Below, piece by piece: positions 19,267-28,036 of a stretch of 64,000 nucleotides of DNA. The notes under the pieces are model-generated. The model was not told the DNA's origin. It saw only the letters and a program-made list of their open reading frames with translations, and did no database searches. The first letter of the stretch is position 1, and each line of letters starts with the position of its first letter. Source of the stretch: Pseudomonas lini (GTDB lineage Bacteria > Pseudomonadota > Gammaproteobacteria > Pseudomonadales > Pseudomonadaceae); NCBI RefSeq assembly GCF_030812475.1, contig NZ_JAUSSR010000002.1:186001-250000 (forward strand), written 5' to 3'. Position numbers and translations under genes: made by a program.

Positions 19267-20279
19267 GAGTGGGCCTGCGCTGGCGTTGGTTCAACAGGTA
19301 AGTACGCACTTGGAAAGTGCGGCAAGAGGTATTCGCCCAGTTCGTCGATGACTTCCGAGGCGTGGCGTCGCTGAGGTTTGAAGTGCAGGGCAACGTGACC
19401 GACGCCCTGATCCTGTTGACGTTTCCAGTGTTCGATCAACGCGTTTCGCCCTGCACGCAGCACGCGCCCGGCCTGCAGAGGATGGTTTGGATCTCGGTCG
19501 AGGTCGAACAGCGTGCCGTAGCCATAGGGCTTGTAGACGTTGTCGCCACAGGCTGCACGCCACCGTTCGATGATCTGGGGAATCAGGACAGGATTGGAAA
19601 TGTAGGAAAGGATGCCGTCACTGTTTTTGCCGACCCACTCCAGCGACTGACCAGCCTGACCAACGATAATGGTTGGCATACGTGGGCCTACTGGTTTGGG
19701 AACGAGGTCAATCTCTCCATTCAACAGGCCATAAAACTGCGTCCGGTGCACGGCCCAGTGTGTTTCCGAGGCGGCACGAATGACTGCCAGTGCGTCACGG
19801 AAACGCTCGGCGCGGTTACTGAAGTCGAGTCCGAAGGCGGGGTATTCCACGGGCCGATCGCCTGTGGCCAGGCCCAGAATGAATCGTCCCCCAAGCAACT
19901 GATCGATGCTCGCGGCCTGCTTGGCCACGATCAACGGATCGCGCAGGGGCAGGACAATGCCGGCAGTACCGATGGCTATCTGCGTGGTCACGGCGGCGAG
20001 GAAGCCGGCATAGACCAGCGGATCAAGGATCTGACCCACGTCACCGAAGTTCGGATCGTAAAAGGGCACGTCCCGTAGCCAAATGGCGGAAAACCCCGCT
20101 TCGTCAACCTTTTGGGCTAATTGCGCGTGATCCTGCAGGGTCGGGCCCGGGCTATCGGGATAGCTTTCCAGCGGCGCAATAAAACCGAAGGTCAAATGGC
20201 CTGGTTGGAAAACCCGCGCGAAGCCGGGGTGTTGCCTGAGCTCTGGCGCAAGTCCATAGGGGCAAGGCATCGAAGTCAT
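19263..20279 (-). CDS. LLM-class flavin-dependent oxidoreductase, first gene of operon
   Basis: A 338-residue luciferase-like oxidoreductase. Motifs include VDEAGFSAIWLRDVPFYDPNFGDVGQILDPLVYAGFLAAVTTQIAIGTAGIVLPLRDPLIVAKQAASIDQLLGGRFILGLATGD, a typical LLM core. It heads the four-gene minus-strand operon and is divergent from a LysR gene across 158 bp. It belongs to a different LLM subfamily from the one at 16616, so the operon encodes two distinct flavin oxidoreductases. It may act on a sulfur or amine compound, but that is not supported directly. Confidence 0.88.
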   Translation of the reverse strand: MTSMPCPYGLAPELRQHPGFARVFQPGHLTFGFIAPLESYPDSPGPTLQDHAQLAQKVDEAGFSAIWLRDVPFYDPNFGDVGQILDPLVYAGFLAAVTTQIAIGTAGIVLPLRDPLIVAKQAASIDQLLGGRFILGLATGDRPVEYPAFGLDFSNRAERFRDALAVIRAASETHWAVHRTQFYGLLNGEIDLVPKPVGPRMPTIIVGQAGQSLEWVGKNSDGILSYISNPVLIPQIIERWRAACGDNVYKPYGYGTLFDLDRDPNHPLQAGRVLRAGRNALIEHWKRQQDQGVGHVALHFKPQRRHASEVIDELGEYLLPHFPSAYLPVEPTPAQAHS

Positions 20280-20437
20280 TCGAGGTCTCTCGTCTAGTCG
20301 GATGAAGGTAACTTCGCGGTGCGACAGCGCGGGGAGAAGTCACAATGGCGGTGACTATAAGTTGTATGATTGGAAAGAAAAACAGGATGAAATTCCGATC
20401 ATTTGCGAATAAAAGGCTCAAATAGACTGAGGTGACC

Positions 20438-21319
20438 ATGGATCATTTTGGAGCGCTCAACGCGTTCGTTCATGCAGCGCAAACGCGCAGCTTTACCGAA
20501 GCCGGACGCAGAACCGGGGTCTCTTCATCGGCCGTGGGCAAGGCGGTTGCGCGACTGGAGGACGAACTGGGTGTAAGGCTGTTTCACCGGTCTACGCGTG
20601 CCATCACCCTGACGTCCGAGGGCAGCCTGTTTCTGGAACGCTGCCATCGAATTTTTGCCGAGTACGAAGTTGCCAAACGGGAGCTCACCCAGGCCGCCGG
20701 TAAACCCCAGGGGAAGTTGCGCCTCGGTTTGCCGCAGCTGGGGATGAGGTTGATGCCGCACTTGATTGCGTTTCAGCAGGCCTATCCCGAAGTGGAACTG
20801 GAGCTGGAGTTCAGTGATCGGTTGGTCAACGTGATCGAGGAGGGTTTTGATGCCGTGATGCGTATCGGAGAAGTTGAAGACTCGCGGCTGATGATGCGCA
20901 AGCTCAACGGCTACAGTCATCGCCTGGTGGCGTCGCCCCACTATCTTTCGCTGCAGGGCGTACCTTCACGGCCATCGGAACTGTCCGGCCATGCCTGCCT
21001 GCGTTACCGATACCCCACCAGCGGTAAACTCGACGCCTGGCCTCTGGTGGTCAAAAAGGGGCAGGTTAGTGTTGAACCGGGACAGTCGGCTACCGCCAAC
21101 GCGATTGAGCCGTTATTGGCGATGGCCGAGGCGGGACAGGGAATCGCTTGCCTGCCTGATTTTTTCGTCGAGGACGCCATCGCTGACGGACGATTGGTGC
21201 CGATATTGGATCGCTACGTTCGCGACCACCGCACGTTTGCCATTCTCTGGCCATCCAGCCGTCAGCCGTTGCCCAAGATAAAGGCGTTCGTGAGCTTCAT
21301 GACATCCCGCCTGACGTGA
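20438..21319 (+). CDS. LysR-family transcriptional regulator
   Basis: A 293-residue LysR regulator. The N-terminal HTH covers about residues 5-60 (FVHAAQTRSFTEAGRRTGVSSSAVGKAVARLEDELGVRLFHRSTRAI) and a periplasmic-binding-like effector domain follows. The ATG at 20438 is preferred over a GTG 6 bases earlier because the GAGGTG Shine-Dalgarno overlaps that GTG. It is divergent from the LLM/isomerase operon and is the obvious candidate regulator of it. It belongs to the same subgroup as the LysR at 22936 (shared SSAVGKAVARLE/KSAVGKAIARLE and LFHR). Confidence 0.93.
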   Translation: MDHFGALNAFVHAAQTRSFTEAGRRTGVSSSAVGKAVARLEDELGVRLFHRSTRAITLTSEGSLFLERCHRIFAEYEVAKRELTQAAGKPQGKLRLGLPQLGMRLMPHLIAFQQAYPEVELELEFSDRLVNVIEEGFDAVMRIGEVEDSRLMMRKLNGYSHRLVASPHYLSLQGVPSRPSELSGHACLRYRYPTSGKLDAWPLVVKKGQVSVEPGQSATANAIEPLLAMAEAGQGIACLPDFFVEDAIADGRLVPILDRYVRDHRTFAILWPSSRQPLPKIKAFVSFMTSRLT

Positions 21320-21450
21320 TTCGTTATGGTTGCCTTGCGACGCGCTGGGGGCAGGGCGTCGGCGGAGTTTGAGCCAGCGGTTGGTATCGAGTCGACCAGC
21401 AACGGCCAGCGAAAGTCAGGGATTGCCTGGCAATCGCTGGCAGCATTCGC

Positions 21451-22065
21451 TTACACGAATTGCAGAACGTCGTCAACCGCTTTACGAGGCTTTTGCGGCC
21501 AGTTGGCCGAGCCAGGGTAGCCAACGGTGATCAACATCACCGGGATCTCCATAGTGGAGAGACCGAACGCTTGCGCCACTGCCGACGGGTCGAACCCGAT
21601 CATGGGAGTCGAAACAAGACCTTGCCCTTTGGCGGCGAGCATCAGGGTCATGGCGGCCAGCGAGCCTGAACGGATCGCTTCGTCGCGTTGCAACTGCGGG
21701 TTCTGCTGGTACATGCCTTGGGCGGCGCCCAGCCACATGTCGTAGATCGCCTGGTCAATGATGCCGGCATCCAGGGTCGGTTTCAGGGCTGAGGGCAGGG
21801 TTTCATGGGGATTGAGGGTGCCACAGACAATAAAGGTCACGGCGGCATCCATGACTTTCTGTTGGCCGTAGGCCAGTGGCAGCAACCGCGCTTTTGCCTC
21901 GGTGCTGCGAACGGCCAGGAACTTCCAGTTTTGCAGGTTGAAGGCGGAAGGGGCGTGTGTGGCCAGATCGACCAGGTCGGTGACCTGTTGATCCGTCAAC
22001 TCACGTTCAGTGTCATAACTGTTGGCGGAAATGCGCGACTTAATAACTTCAGCAATACCAGACAT
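21451..22065 (-). CDS. Nitroreductase-family FMN oxidoreductase
   Basis: A 204-residue nitroreductase-fold protein. The N-terminal SRISANSYD and LATHAPSAFNLQNWKFLAV are the usual FMN-binding segments, and AAMTLMLAAKGQGLVSTPMIGFDP fits the dimer-interface helix. These enzymes reduce quinones, nitro compounds or enals with NAD(P)H. It is the last gene of a minus-strand group with an ABM-domain protein and a small tautomerase, all divergent from a LysR regulator, suggesting a module for electrophile or quinone handling. Confidence 0.9.
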   Translation of the reverse strand: MSGIAEVIKSRISANSYDTERELTDQQVTDLVDLATHAPSAFNLQNWKFLAVRSTEAKARLLPLAYGQQKVMDAAVTFIVCGTLNPHETLPSALKPTLDAGIIDQAIYDMWLGAAQGMYQQNPQLQRDEAIRSGSLAAMTLMLAAKGQGLVSTPMIGFDPSAVAQAFGLSTMEIPVMLITVGYPGSANWPQKPRKAVDDVLQFV

Positions 22066-22134
22066 GGTGATCTCTGTGCGGGAAAGAGGAATGCGCAGAC
22101 CCAGGGCTGTCAGGGGTCTGCGCAGTCAATGGAC

Positions 22135-22488
22135 TTAGCGACTGAAGCCGTCGAAAGGGGTCATGTAGACCGCGCCGAACGGGTCCAGGCGCTTGCGGAC
22201 TTCTGCATCAGGTGTGCCGTAGACCACCAGACTGGTAACGGTGCACAGCTCAAGGAAACGTTTGCCGAACGGTGCGAAGGTGGTATCAACGTGACTGACG
22301 ACGGCGTCGGCGTTATAGCGTTCAAGGATGTGAACGGTGCTGTTGTCTTCGTTTACGCTGTATTCGTAAACCAGCGTGCCGGGCTCGGCGCGGGTGGCGG
22401 CCACGATGTTCGAGATCAGCGCCTTGAACTTTCCAAATGCTTCGGGTTTTACCGCGAGGGAGAACAGGCAGGAGATATATGGGTGCAT
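22135..22488 (-). CDS. Antibiotic biosynthesis monooxygenase (ABM) domain protein
   Basis: A 117-residue dimeric ferredoxin-like-fold protein (YgiN/ABM type). The core is SLAVKPEAFGKFKALISNIVAATRAEPGTLVYEYSVNEDNSTVHILERYNADAVVSHV. The ATG at 22488 is chosen because the family fold begins here; the open frame extends further but without protein-like character. Cofactor-less ABM proteins oxidise quinols, and some use redox-active small molecules. It lies 69 bp upstream of the nitroreductase and 85 bp downstream of the tautomerase, consistent with a quinone-related module. Confidence 0.85.
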   Translation of the reverse strand: MHPYISCLFSLAVKPEAFGKFKALISNIVAATRAEPGTLVYEYSVNEDNSTVHILERYNADAVVSHVDTTFAPFGKRFLELCTVTSLVVYGTPDAEVRKRLDPFGAVYMTPFDGFSR

Positions 22489-22573
22489 GGGTAGCCCTTG
22501 CGTCAGAGGCTTGATGAAAAGCCTGTTGAGGATGCATCGCTGGCCAAGCCGATGCATTCGGTGCCGATGGGGG

Positions 22574-22771
22574 TCAGGATTTCTCTGGCGCGTCCCCGAA
22601 CAGTTTGCCGGCGCCGGCCCAATCCGAAGTCGCAACGTCTTCAAAGATGACGTAGATGTAGTTGGCATCGGTACCGGTGTGTTTAACGATGCTTTCGGTG
22701 ATATCTGCAGCAACAGCGGCTTTTTGTGCGTGTTCTTTACCTTCGAACCAGCTCACACGTACGACGGGCAT
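22574..22771 (-). CDS. Small tautomerase (4-oxalocrotonate tautomerase family)
   Basis: A 65-residue protein, the normal size for 4-OT monomers. The start at 22771 is well supported: AAGGA sits 5-6 bases upstream and translation gives Met followed directly by Pro (MPVVRVSWFEG), so Pro1 becomes the catalytic base after Met removal. ADITESIVKHTG and YVIFEDV complete the fold. It is the first gene of the tautomerase-ABM-nitroreductase group and is divergent from a LysR regulator. Confidence 0.88.
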   Translation of the reverse strand: MPVVRVSWFEGKEHAQKAAVAADITESIVKHTGTDANYIYVIFEDVATSDWAGAGKLFGDAPEKS

Positions 22772-22935
22772 GATGGTGTCCTTATGGGCATTGATGATCA
22801 GGAGAGGTGCGCGACGTTCGATCACGATCTGCACCGTTGCATTGCTGGTGCCCATCTTACTGTTGAGTATGCTGGCGATAAATGACCTGAAACTATAATC
22901 TGGGTAGACCTGAACTCTACAATTATCGAGCTGGC

Positions 22936-23838
22936 ATGGTACCTATCGATTCGTTTCAAGGCGTCATCACATTCGTCGTGGCGGCGCGCTCGACCAGCTT
23001 CACCCAGGCTGCCGAGCGTCTCGGGGTGTCAAAATCCGCCGTGGGAAAAGCCATTGCACGCCTGGAAGAGCGCCTGGGCACGCAGTTGTTTCATCGCACG
23101 ACTCGTCGAATTTCCCTGACCGCGGATGGAGAGGCCTATTTCGTGGCGTGCTCCAGTGCCCTTGAAGAAATAGGTGCCGCAGAGAGCGGATTGGGGCCCG
23201 GTGGTGGTGAGCCCTCCGGACGCCTGCGCGTCGACATTCCTGTGGCATTCGGGCGTCGGGTCGTGGCCCCATTGCTGTTTGAGATCGCGAAAAAGTATCC
23301 GGCTTTGCAACTGAACCTGACGTTCTCCGACCACCTGGTCGATCCCTTCGAGGAGGGCATCGATTTATTGGTCCGCTTCGGAGAACTGCAAGACACCAGC
23401 GGTCTGGTGGCGCGGCGGCTGACCCGACAACGCTGGGCCATTTGTGCCGCCCCCGACTACCTGACGCGCTTTGGCATTCCGCAGACCCTGGAAGACCTCA
23501 GCCAGCACCGTTGCATTGTCGGGCATCGACGCGGCCAGCCGCTGTCGTGGCGGGTCATGCAGGCGGGGCAAACCGTACGATACGCGCCACCTTCGACCCA
23601 TCAGATCGGCGACGGGGAAGCCATGATTCTCGCGGCGGTCGCCGGCACCGGTCTGTGCCAGATGCCACGCAGCCTGTTCCAGGACGATATCCAGGCGGGC
23701 AGACTGGTGGAGGTGCTGCAGGTGTATGAACCCGAAGCGGTCGATGTGCATGCCGTGTGGCCAAAGGTGTCGCATCTGCGGCCGAAGGTCAGGTATGTGG
23801 TCGATGAGCTGGTCAAACTATGTGAGCATTGGCAGTGA
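22936..23838 (+). CDS. LysR-family transcriptional regulator
   Basis: A 300-residue LysR protein with an N-terminal HTH (FVVAARSTSFTQAAERLGVSKSAVGKAIARLEERLGTQLFHRTTRRISL) and a C-terminal substrate-binding-like domain. It is divergent from the tautomerase operon, with about 164 bp between the two starts, and is the likely regulator of that operon. It resembles the LysR at 20438 closely enough to suggest a common origin, which also hints that the two neighbouring redox operons were acquired or evolved together. Confidence 0.93.
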   Translation: MVPIDSFQGVITFVVAARSTSFTQAAERLGVSKSAVGKAIARLEERLGTQLFHRTTRRISLTADGEAYFVACSSALEEIGAAESGLGPGGGEPSGRLRVDIPVAFGRRVVAPLLFEIAKKYPALQLNLTFSDHLVDPFEEGIDLLVRFGELQDTSGLVARRLTRQRWAICAAPDYLTRFGIPQTLEDLSQHRCIVGHRRGQPLSWRVMQAGQTVRYAPPSTHQIGDGEAMILAAVAGTGLCQMPRSLFQDDIQAGRLVEVLQVYEPEAVDVHAVWPKVSHLRPKVRYVVDELVKLCEHWQ

Positions 23839-23903
23839 TGCAAGTTGCCAGCGGGTGAGTTTCATCGCGGGATGACTACCACCTTATCTAAAGAGAGGAG
23901 GTG

Positions 23904-23923
23904 CTTGAGCACGGTCGCTCAAG
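23904..23923. terminator. Short hairpin between convergent LysR and permease genes
   Basis: CTTGAGC-N6-GCTCAAG is a perfect 7-bp stem between the convergent ends of the LysR gene and the permease gene. There is no clear U-run, so it is a weak terminator candidate. Confidence 0.35.
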
Positions 23924-23964
23924 GGCGTTTCACTGCATCAGCTCCCAAAGGCTCCAAGTGAGTA

Positions 23965-25380
23965 TCAGCTGTACTGGCTCGCCGAACCACCAGCAGATTT
24001 GCGCTTTCCGGCGTGGGTCAACTGATAGGCAATCGCCAACCATATGAACCACCCCGGCATGACCATCAAGGCAATACGGGTGTCAGGTCTCAATGCCAGC
24101 AAACAGAGGACAAACCCCAGGAACGCCAGGGAGAACCAGGCCATCGGTACGCCGCCGGGCATTTTGTAGGCCGATTGCGCGTGCAGGTCGGGCCGGCGTT
24201 TGCGGTAGGCAATGTATGACGCGAGGATGGTCGACCAGGTGAAAATCACCAGGATCGCCGACACGGTCGAGACGATGGTGAACGCTGTCATGACTTCCGG
24301 AACGATGAACAGCAACAGGACGCCCACCAGCATCAACAGTGTGGTGAACGCCAGGCTCGCCAGGGGCACGCTGCTGCTCGACAGGCGTCGGAAAATCCCG
24401 GGCGCATTGTCCTGGTTCGCCAGCCCGAACAACATGCGGCTGGACGAAAATACGCCGCTGTTGGCCGAAGAGGCGGCGGACGTCAATACCACGAAGTTGA
24501 CGATACCGGCTGCTGCGGGAAACCCTGCAACCAGGAATAGCTCGACGAAGGGGCTCTTGTTGGGCGAAACCTGGTGCCAGGACGTCACTGCAATGATGCA
24601 GGCCAGTGCCAGCACATAAAACAGGATGATTCTCAGCGGAATCGAGTTGATGGCTTTAGGCAGTGTCTTCTCCGGAGAGCGGGTTTCCGCGGCCGCGATG
24701 CCGATCAGTTCGGTGCCGGCAAATGAGAAGATTGCCATCTGGAAACCGGCGAAGAAACCGAACAGGCCGTTGGGGAAGGTGGCCTGTTTGTCCAGCAAGT
24801 GGCTGAGGGATGCCGTAACGCCATTGGGAGAGACAAAGGAGCTGGCGATCAGCACCAGGCTGACGCCAATCAGGGTCACGACGGCAATGATCTTGATGAT
24901 CGCGAACCAGAATTCCACCTCACCGAACAGCCTGACCGTCAGCACGTTCAAGGCAAACAGCGTCATCAGCATACCGACGGCCGGTATCCAGGCGGGTACG
25001 CCGGGGAACCAGTATTGAAAGAAGCCGCCGACCACCACGGCATCGCCTATCACCGCGACGCTCCAACTGAGCCAGTACGACCAGCCGAGGAAGAATGCCG
25101 CCCGCGGGCCGAGGTAGGTACCGGCAAAATCGGCGAAGCTTTTGAAGTTCAAGTTGGAGAGCAACAGCTCGCCCATGGCGCGCATGACGAAGAAGACGAA
25201 CATCCCGATGATCATATAGATGAGGATGATCGATGTGCCGGAGAGGGCAATGATCTTCCCGGAGCCCATGAACAGGCCGGTACCGATGGCGCCTCCCATG
25301 GCCATGAGCTGGATGTGACGATTGCTGAGCGTACGCTGCAGCGCGGGCTGTTCAACCCGCTCGGACGAAGTCGATTTCAT
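23965..25380 (-). CDS. Amino acid permease (AAT family, APC superfamily)
   Basis: A 471-residue, 12-TM inner-membrane amino acid:proton symporter. The N-terminus QRTLSNRHIQLMAMGGAIGTGLFMGSGK is diagnostic of the AAT family (GabP, CycA, AroP), and SFAGTELIGIAAAETRSPEKTLPKAI is the second conserved block. It lies 163 bp downstream of the ornithine cyclodeaminase gene on the same strand. The context suggests import of ornithine, GABA or a related amino acid, but the substrate cannot be fixed from sequence. Confidence 0.93.
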   Translation of the reverse strand: MKSTSSERVEQPALQRTLSNRHIQLMAMGGAIGTGLFMGSGKIIALSGTSIILIYMIIGMFVFFVMRAMGELLLSNLNFKSFADFAGTYLGPRAAFFLGWSYWLSWSVAVIGDAVVVGGFFQYWFPGVPAWIPAVGMLMTLFALNVLTVRLFGEVEFWFAIIKIIAVVTLIGVSLVLIASSFVSPNGVTASLSHLLDKQATFPNGLFGFFAGFQMAIFSFAGTELIGIAAAETRSPEKTLPKAINSIPLRIILFYVLALACIIAVTSWHQVSPNKSPFVELFLVAGFPAAAGIVNFVVLTSAASSANSGVFSSSRMLFGLANQDNAPGIFRRLSSSSVPLASLAFTTLLMLVGVLLLFIVPEVMTAFTIVSTVSAILVIFTWSTILASYIAYRKRRPDLHAQSAYKMPGGVPMAWFSLAFLGFVLCLLALRPDTRIALMVMPGWFIWLAIAYQLTHAGKRKSAGGSASQYS

Positions 25381-25543
25381 TACAAAACCTCTTTATTTTA
25401 TGTTTTTGAGTTTTGGCAGAAAAGTGGCTGGCTAGCGTTCTTGTTAGAGATGCAGGGTTACTGACGGTGGGTAGCAGGGTTTTGCGTTCAGGACAGGGTG
25501 AGTGGCCCCTTGGCACTTTGCGCAGGGGCGTCACCCTGGACTA

Positions 25544-26599
25544 TCAGCTGACCGTACGCAGGCGCGCGGGAACGATGGCCGCCTGCTGATCAAGCAGTTG
25601 GTAGAGGTTTTTTATGTTGGCAGGCGTCGGCACCAGGTGGATGCGCTCACCGATCGCATGCTCCCGCGCCAGGTCCTGCACGTAGCGCAGTGACGAAAAG
25701 TCTTCTAGGGCAAAACCCACCGAATCGAACACGGTGACCTGTGCGTCGCTCTCGCGCCCCTGGACTTCACCCAGAACGATCCGGAAGAATTCGATGACGG
25801 GAAAGTCGGGCTCCAGTTGTTGAATGTCGCCTTCAATCCGGGTTTGAGCCTCAAACTCGACGATGACCCGGGCATTGCGCAGGATCTCGGCGTGCAGTTC
25901 GGTTTTCCCCGGGCAGTCACCGCCGACGGCGTTGATGTGCATGCCGGGCTCGATCATCTCGGGCGTCAGAATCGTTGCGTAGGCCTTGTCGGCGGTGACC
26001 GTGGTGACGATGTGCGCGCCCTTGACTGCGTCTTGTACCGAGTCGGCCAGAATCACCTCGATATCCGGGAAGGCGGACAGGTTGTGCTTCAACTTGAGTG
26101 AAGCGTCGCGGTCGACATCGAAAATGCGAATGTGCTTGATGGACAGCATTTCGTGGAAAGCGAGGGCCTGAAATTCGCTCTGTGCACCATTGCCGATGAT
26201 TGCCATGATGCTGGCGTCCGGCCGCGCCAGGGACTGCGCCACCAGGGCCGAGGTCGCGGCAGTGCGCACGGCGGTGGTCAACGTCAATTCGCTGAGCAAG
26301 GTGGGATAGCCACTGTGGACATCGGCCAGGACACCGAACGCCATGACCGTCAGCAAGTTTCTTTTACCGTTGTCCGGGTGGCCATTGACGTATTTGAACG
26401 AATACTGTTGGCCATCGTCGGTCGGCATCAACTCGATCACACCGTCGGCCGAATGATTGGCGGTGCGGGGCGACTTATCGAACTGCGCCCAGCGTGAGTA
26501 GTCAGCTTCGATGTAAGCCGCCATGTCGCGGATTGCACGGCGAATGCCAACCTTGGCAAACAGGCGTGCGGCATGATCGACGTCTATAAAAAGAGTCAT
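25544..26599 (-). CDS. Ornithine cyclodeaminase
   Basis: A 351-residue enzyme of the OCD/mu-crystallin family, which converts L-ornithine to L-proline and ammonia using tightly bound NAD. The NAD site AIIGNGAQSEFQALAF, the acidic DVDRDASLKLK after the next strand, INAVGGDCPGKTELH, and the catalytic-Asp segment DSVGFALEDFSSLRYV are all present. The length matches bacterial ornithine cyclodeaminases rather than the shorter ketimine reductases. It is placed between a permease and an acetylpolyamine amidohydrolase, so it would connect polyamine or ornithine breakdown to proline. Confidence 0.9.
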   Translation of the reverse strand: MTLFIDVDHAARLFAKVGIRRAIRDMAAYIEADYSRWAQFDKSPRTANHSADGVIELMPTDDGQQYSFKYVNGHPDNGKRNLLTVMAFGVLADVHSGYPTLLSELTLTTAVRTAATSALVAQSLARPDASIMAIIGNGAQSEFQALAFHEMLSIKHIRIFDVDRDASLKLKHNLSAFPDIEVILADSVQDAVKGAHIVTTVTADKAYATILTPEMIEPGMHINAVGGDCPGKTELHAEILRNARVIVEFEAQTRIEGDIQQLEPDFPVIEFFRIVLGEVQGRESDAQVTVFDSVGFALEDFSSLRYVQDLAREHAIGERIHLVPTPANIKNLYQLLDQQAAIVPARLRTVS

Positions 26600-26652
26600 G
26601 TTGTTATTCTCCGATTCAATAGTTAAAACGTTGCGATTCAGGGCCTGAACCC

Positions 26653-26736
26653 TGTGGGAGCTGGCTTGCCGGCGAAGGCGTCTTCATGGACGCTGCAAAT
26701 CTCGAGACCGCCTTCGCCGGCAAGCCGGCTCCTACA
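26653..26736. repeat. REPIN (paired REP elements)
   Basis: TGTGGGAGCTGGCTTGCCGG starts the element and its near reverse complement ends it with CCGGCTCCTACA, with inner arms GCGAAGGCG / CGCCTTCGC. This is the classic inverted pair of Pseudomonas REP sequences. It lies between the cyclodeaminase and deacetylase genes and may stabilise or terminate the upstream transcript. Confidence 0.85.
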
Positions 26737-26779
26737 GGTCCAGCTGCATACCGCCGGGTTGTGGTGAAGGCCAACCCCG

Positions 26780-26878
26780 GTAGGAGCCGGCTTGCCGGCG
26801 AAGACGTCTTCATCGGCGGTGCATGGCTCAACACCGCCTTCGCTGCGGTGCTGCGATCCGACAAAGCAGCTCCTGCAT
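26780..26878. repeat. Degenerate second REPIN
   Basis: The left half, GTAGGAGCCGGCTTGCCGGC, is well conserved, but the right half has decayed (CACCGCCTTCGCTGCGGTG ... GCAGCTCCTGCA). It follows the intact element by 43 bases and ends just before the stop of the deacetylase gene. Confidence 0.7.
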
Positions 26879-26882
26879 CAAA

Positions 26883-27926
26883 TCAGGCACGTTTGCTCTC
26901 ATAGCCATGCAGCACGTTGACCGCGTTGATCCCGATTTCGTCGACCATGTAGCCGCCCTCCATCACGAACAGGGTGGGGCAGTCGACTCCCGCGATCAGC
27001 TCGCCGATGCCGATGAAATCTTCGCTCTCCAGCAGGAAGTGGCTGATGGGATCGTCCTTGAACGTGTCGACGCCCAGTGAAACAACCAGCACCTCGGGGG
27101 CGAATTGCTGGAGTTTCTTGCAGGCGTGGAGCAGGGCGTTGCGGTAGCTTTCCCAGGTGGTGTTCTTCGGCAGTGGATAGTTCAGGTTGTAACCTTCACC
27201 GTGCCCGGCACCGACTTCGTGACTGAAGCCTGAGTAGTACGGATAGGACACCGCCGGTTCGCCATGCAACGAGACAAACATGACGTCGCTACGCCCGTAA
27301 AAAATGTTCTGGGTGCCGTTGCCATGATGAAAGTCGACATCCAGTACCGCGACACGTTTGGCGCCTTGGGTAATGGCCTGCTGGGCGGCAATGGCGGCGT
27401 TGTTCAGATAGCAATAGCCGCCCATGTATTCACGCGCTGCGTGGTGGCCCGGCGGGCGGCATAAGGCAAACGCACTGTCGTGGCCTTCATCGATCAACGC
27501 CAGCCCGGTCAGCGCGATATCGGCGCTGGTTTGTACCGCTTGCCAAGTGGTGGCTGTAATAGGGGAGCCGGCGTCCATGGCATAGAAACCCAGCTTGCCA
27601 TCGATGAACGTCGGCACTTGCTCGTTGGCCAGATCGCGCACCGGCCATACCAGCGGCAAGGCATCGTGGGTGCGTCCGGTGGCGCACCACTCAGGCCAGG
27701 CGGTTTCGAGAAAGGTGACGTAGCGCTCGCTGTGCGCGTTGACATAGCACGACCGGTCAAATGCTCGCGGCTCGATGATCTGGCCAAGCCCTACCTGCTT
27801 GACCCGTTTATGCACGGTATCGGCCCGGCTGGGCTGTTCGAAGGACGGCTTGAGCACGCCATCTTTCAATTCGGTGCCATGGTGCAAACGGTGGGAATCA
27901 CTGAAAACTGTAAACATTCTGCGCAT
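26883..27926 (-). CDS. Acetylpolyamine amidohydrolase (histone-deacetylase family)
   Basis: A 347-residue zinc amidohydrolase of the HDAC superfamily. The His-His motif RPPGHHAA, the zinc-binding DVDFHHGNGTQ, VSLGVDTFKDDP, and FVMEGGYMVDEIG are intact. The residues and the N-terminus MFTVFSDSHRLHHGTEL match bacterial acetylpolyamine amidohydrolases (AphA type), which deacetylate N-acetylputrescine or N-acetylcadaverine. With ornithine cyclodeaminase and a permease downstream on the same strand, and a divergent Lrp-type regulator, it forms an amine/amino-acid catabolic unit. Confidence 0.92.
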   Translation of the reverse strand: MRRMFTVFSDSHRLHHGTELKDGVLKPSFEQPSRADTVHKRVKQVGLGQIIEPRAFDRSCYVNAHSERYVTFLETAWPEWCATGRTHDALPLVWPVRDLANEQVPTFIDGKLGFYAMDAGSPITATTWQAVQTSADIALTGLALIDEGHDSAFALCRPPGHHAAREYMGGYCYLNNAAIAAQQAITQGAKRVAVLDVDFHHGNGTQNIFYGRSDVMFVSLHGEPAVSYPYYSGFSHEVGAGHGEGYNLNYPLPKNTTWESYRNALLHACKKLQQFAPEVLVVSLGVDTFKDDPISHFLLESEDFIGIGELIAGVDCPTLFVMEGGYMVDEIGINAVNVLHGYESKRA

Positions 27927-28036
27927 CCGTTGAGGTGAACCAGTGCAAATATTTTGTTCTGGTAAGGCTGCGATTTCTTTGCTTTATGTTCATGGTTTGG
28001 TAGATTTTTCGGGCGAATATACTCAGGAACTGATCC

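Noticed and set aside
25500..25530. A TTGGCAC-TTTGC string resembling a sigma-54 promoter upstream of the permease
   Set aside because: The distance between the GG and GC elements is too short for sigma-54 recognition.
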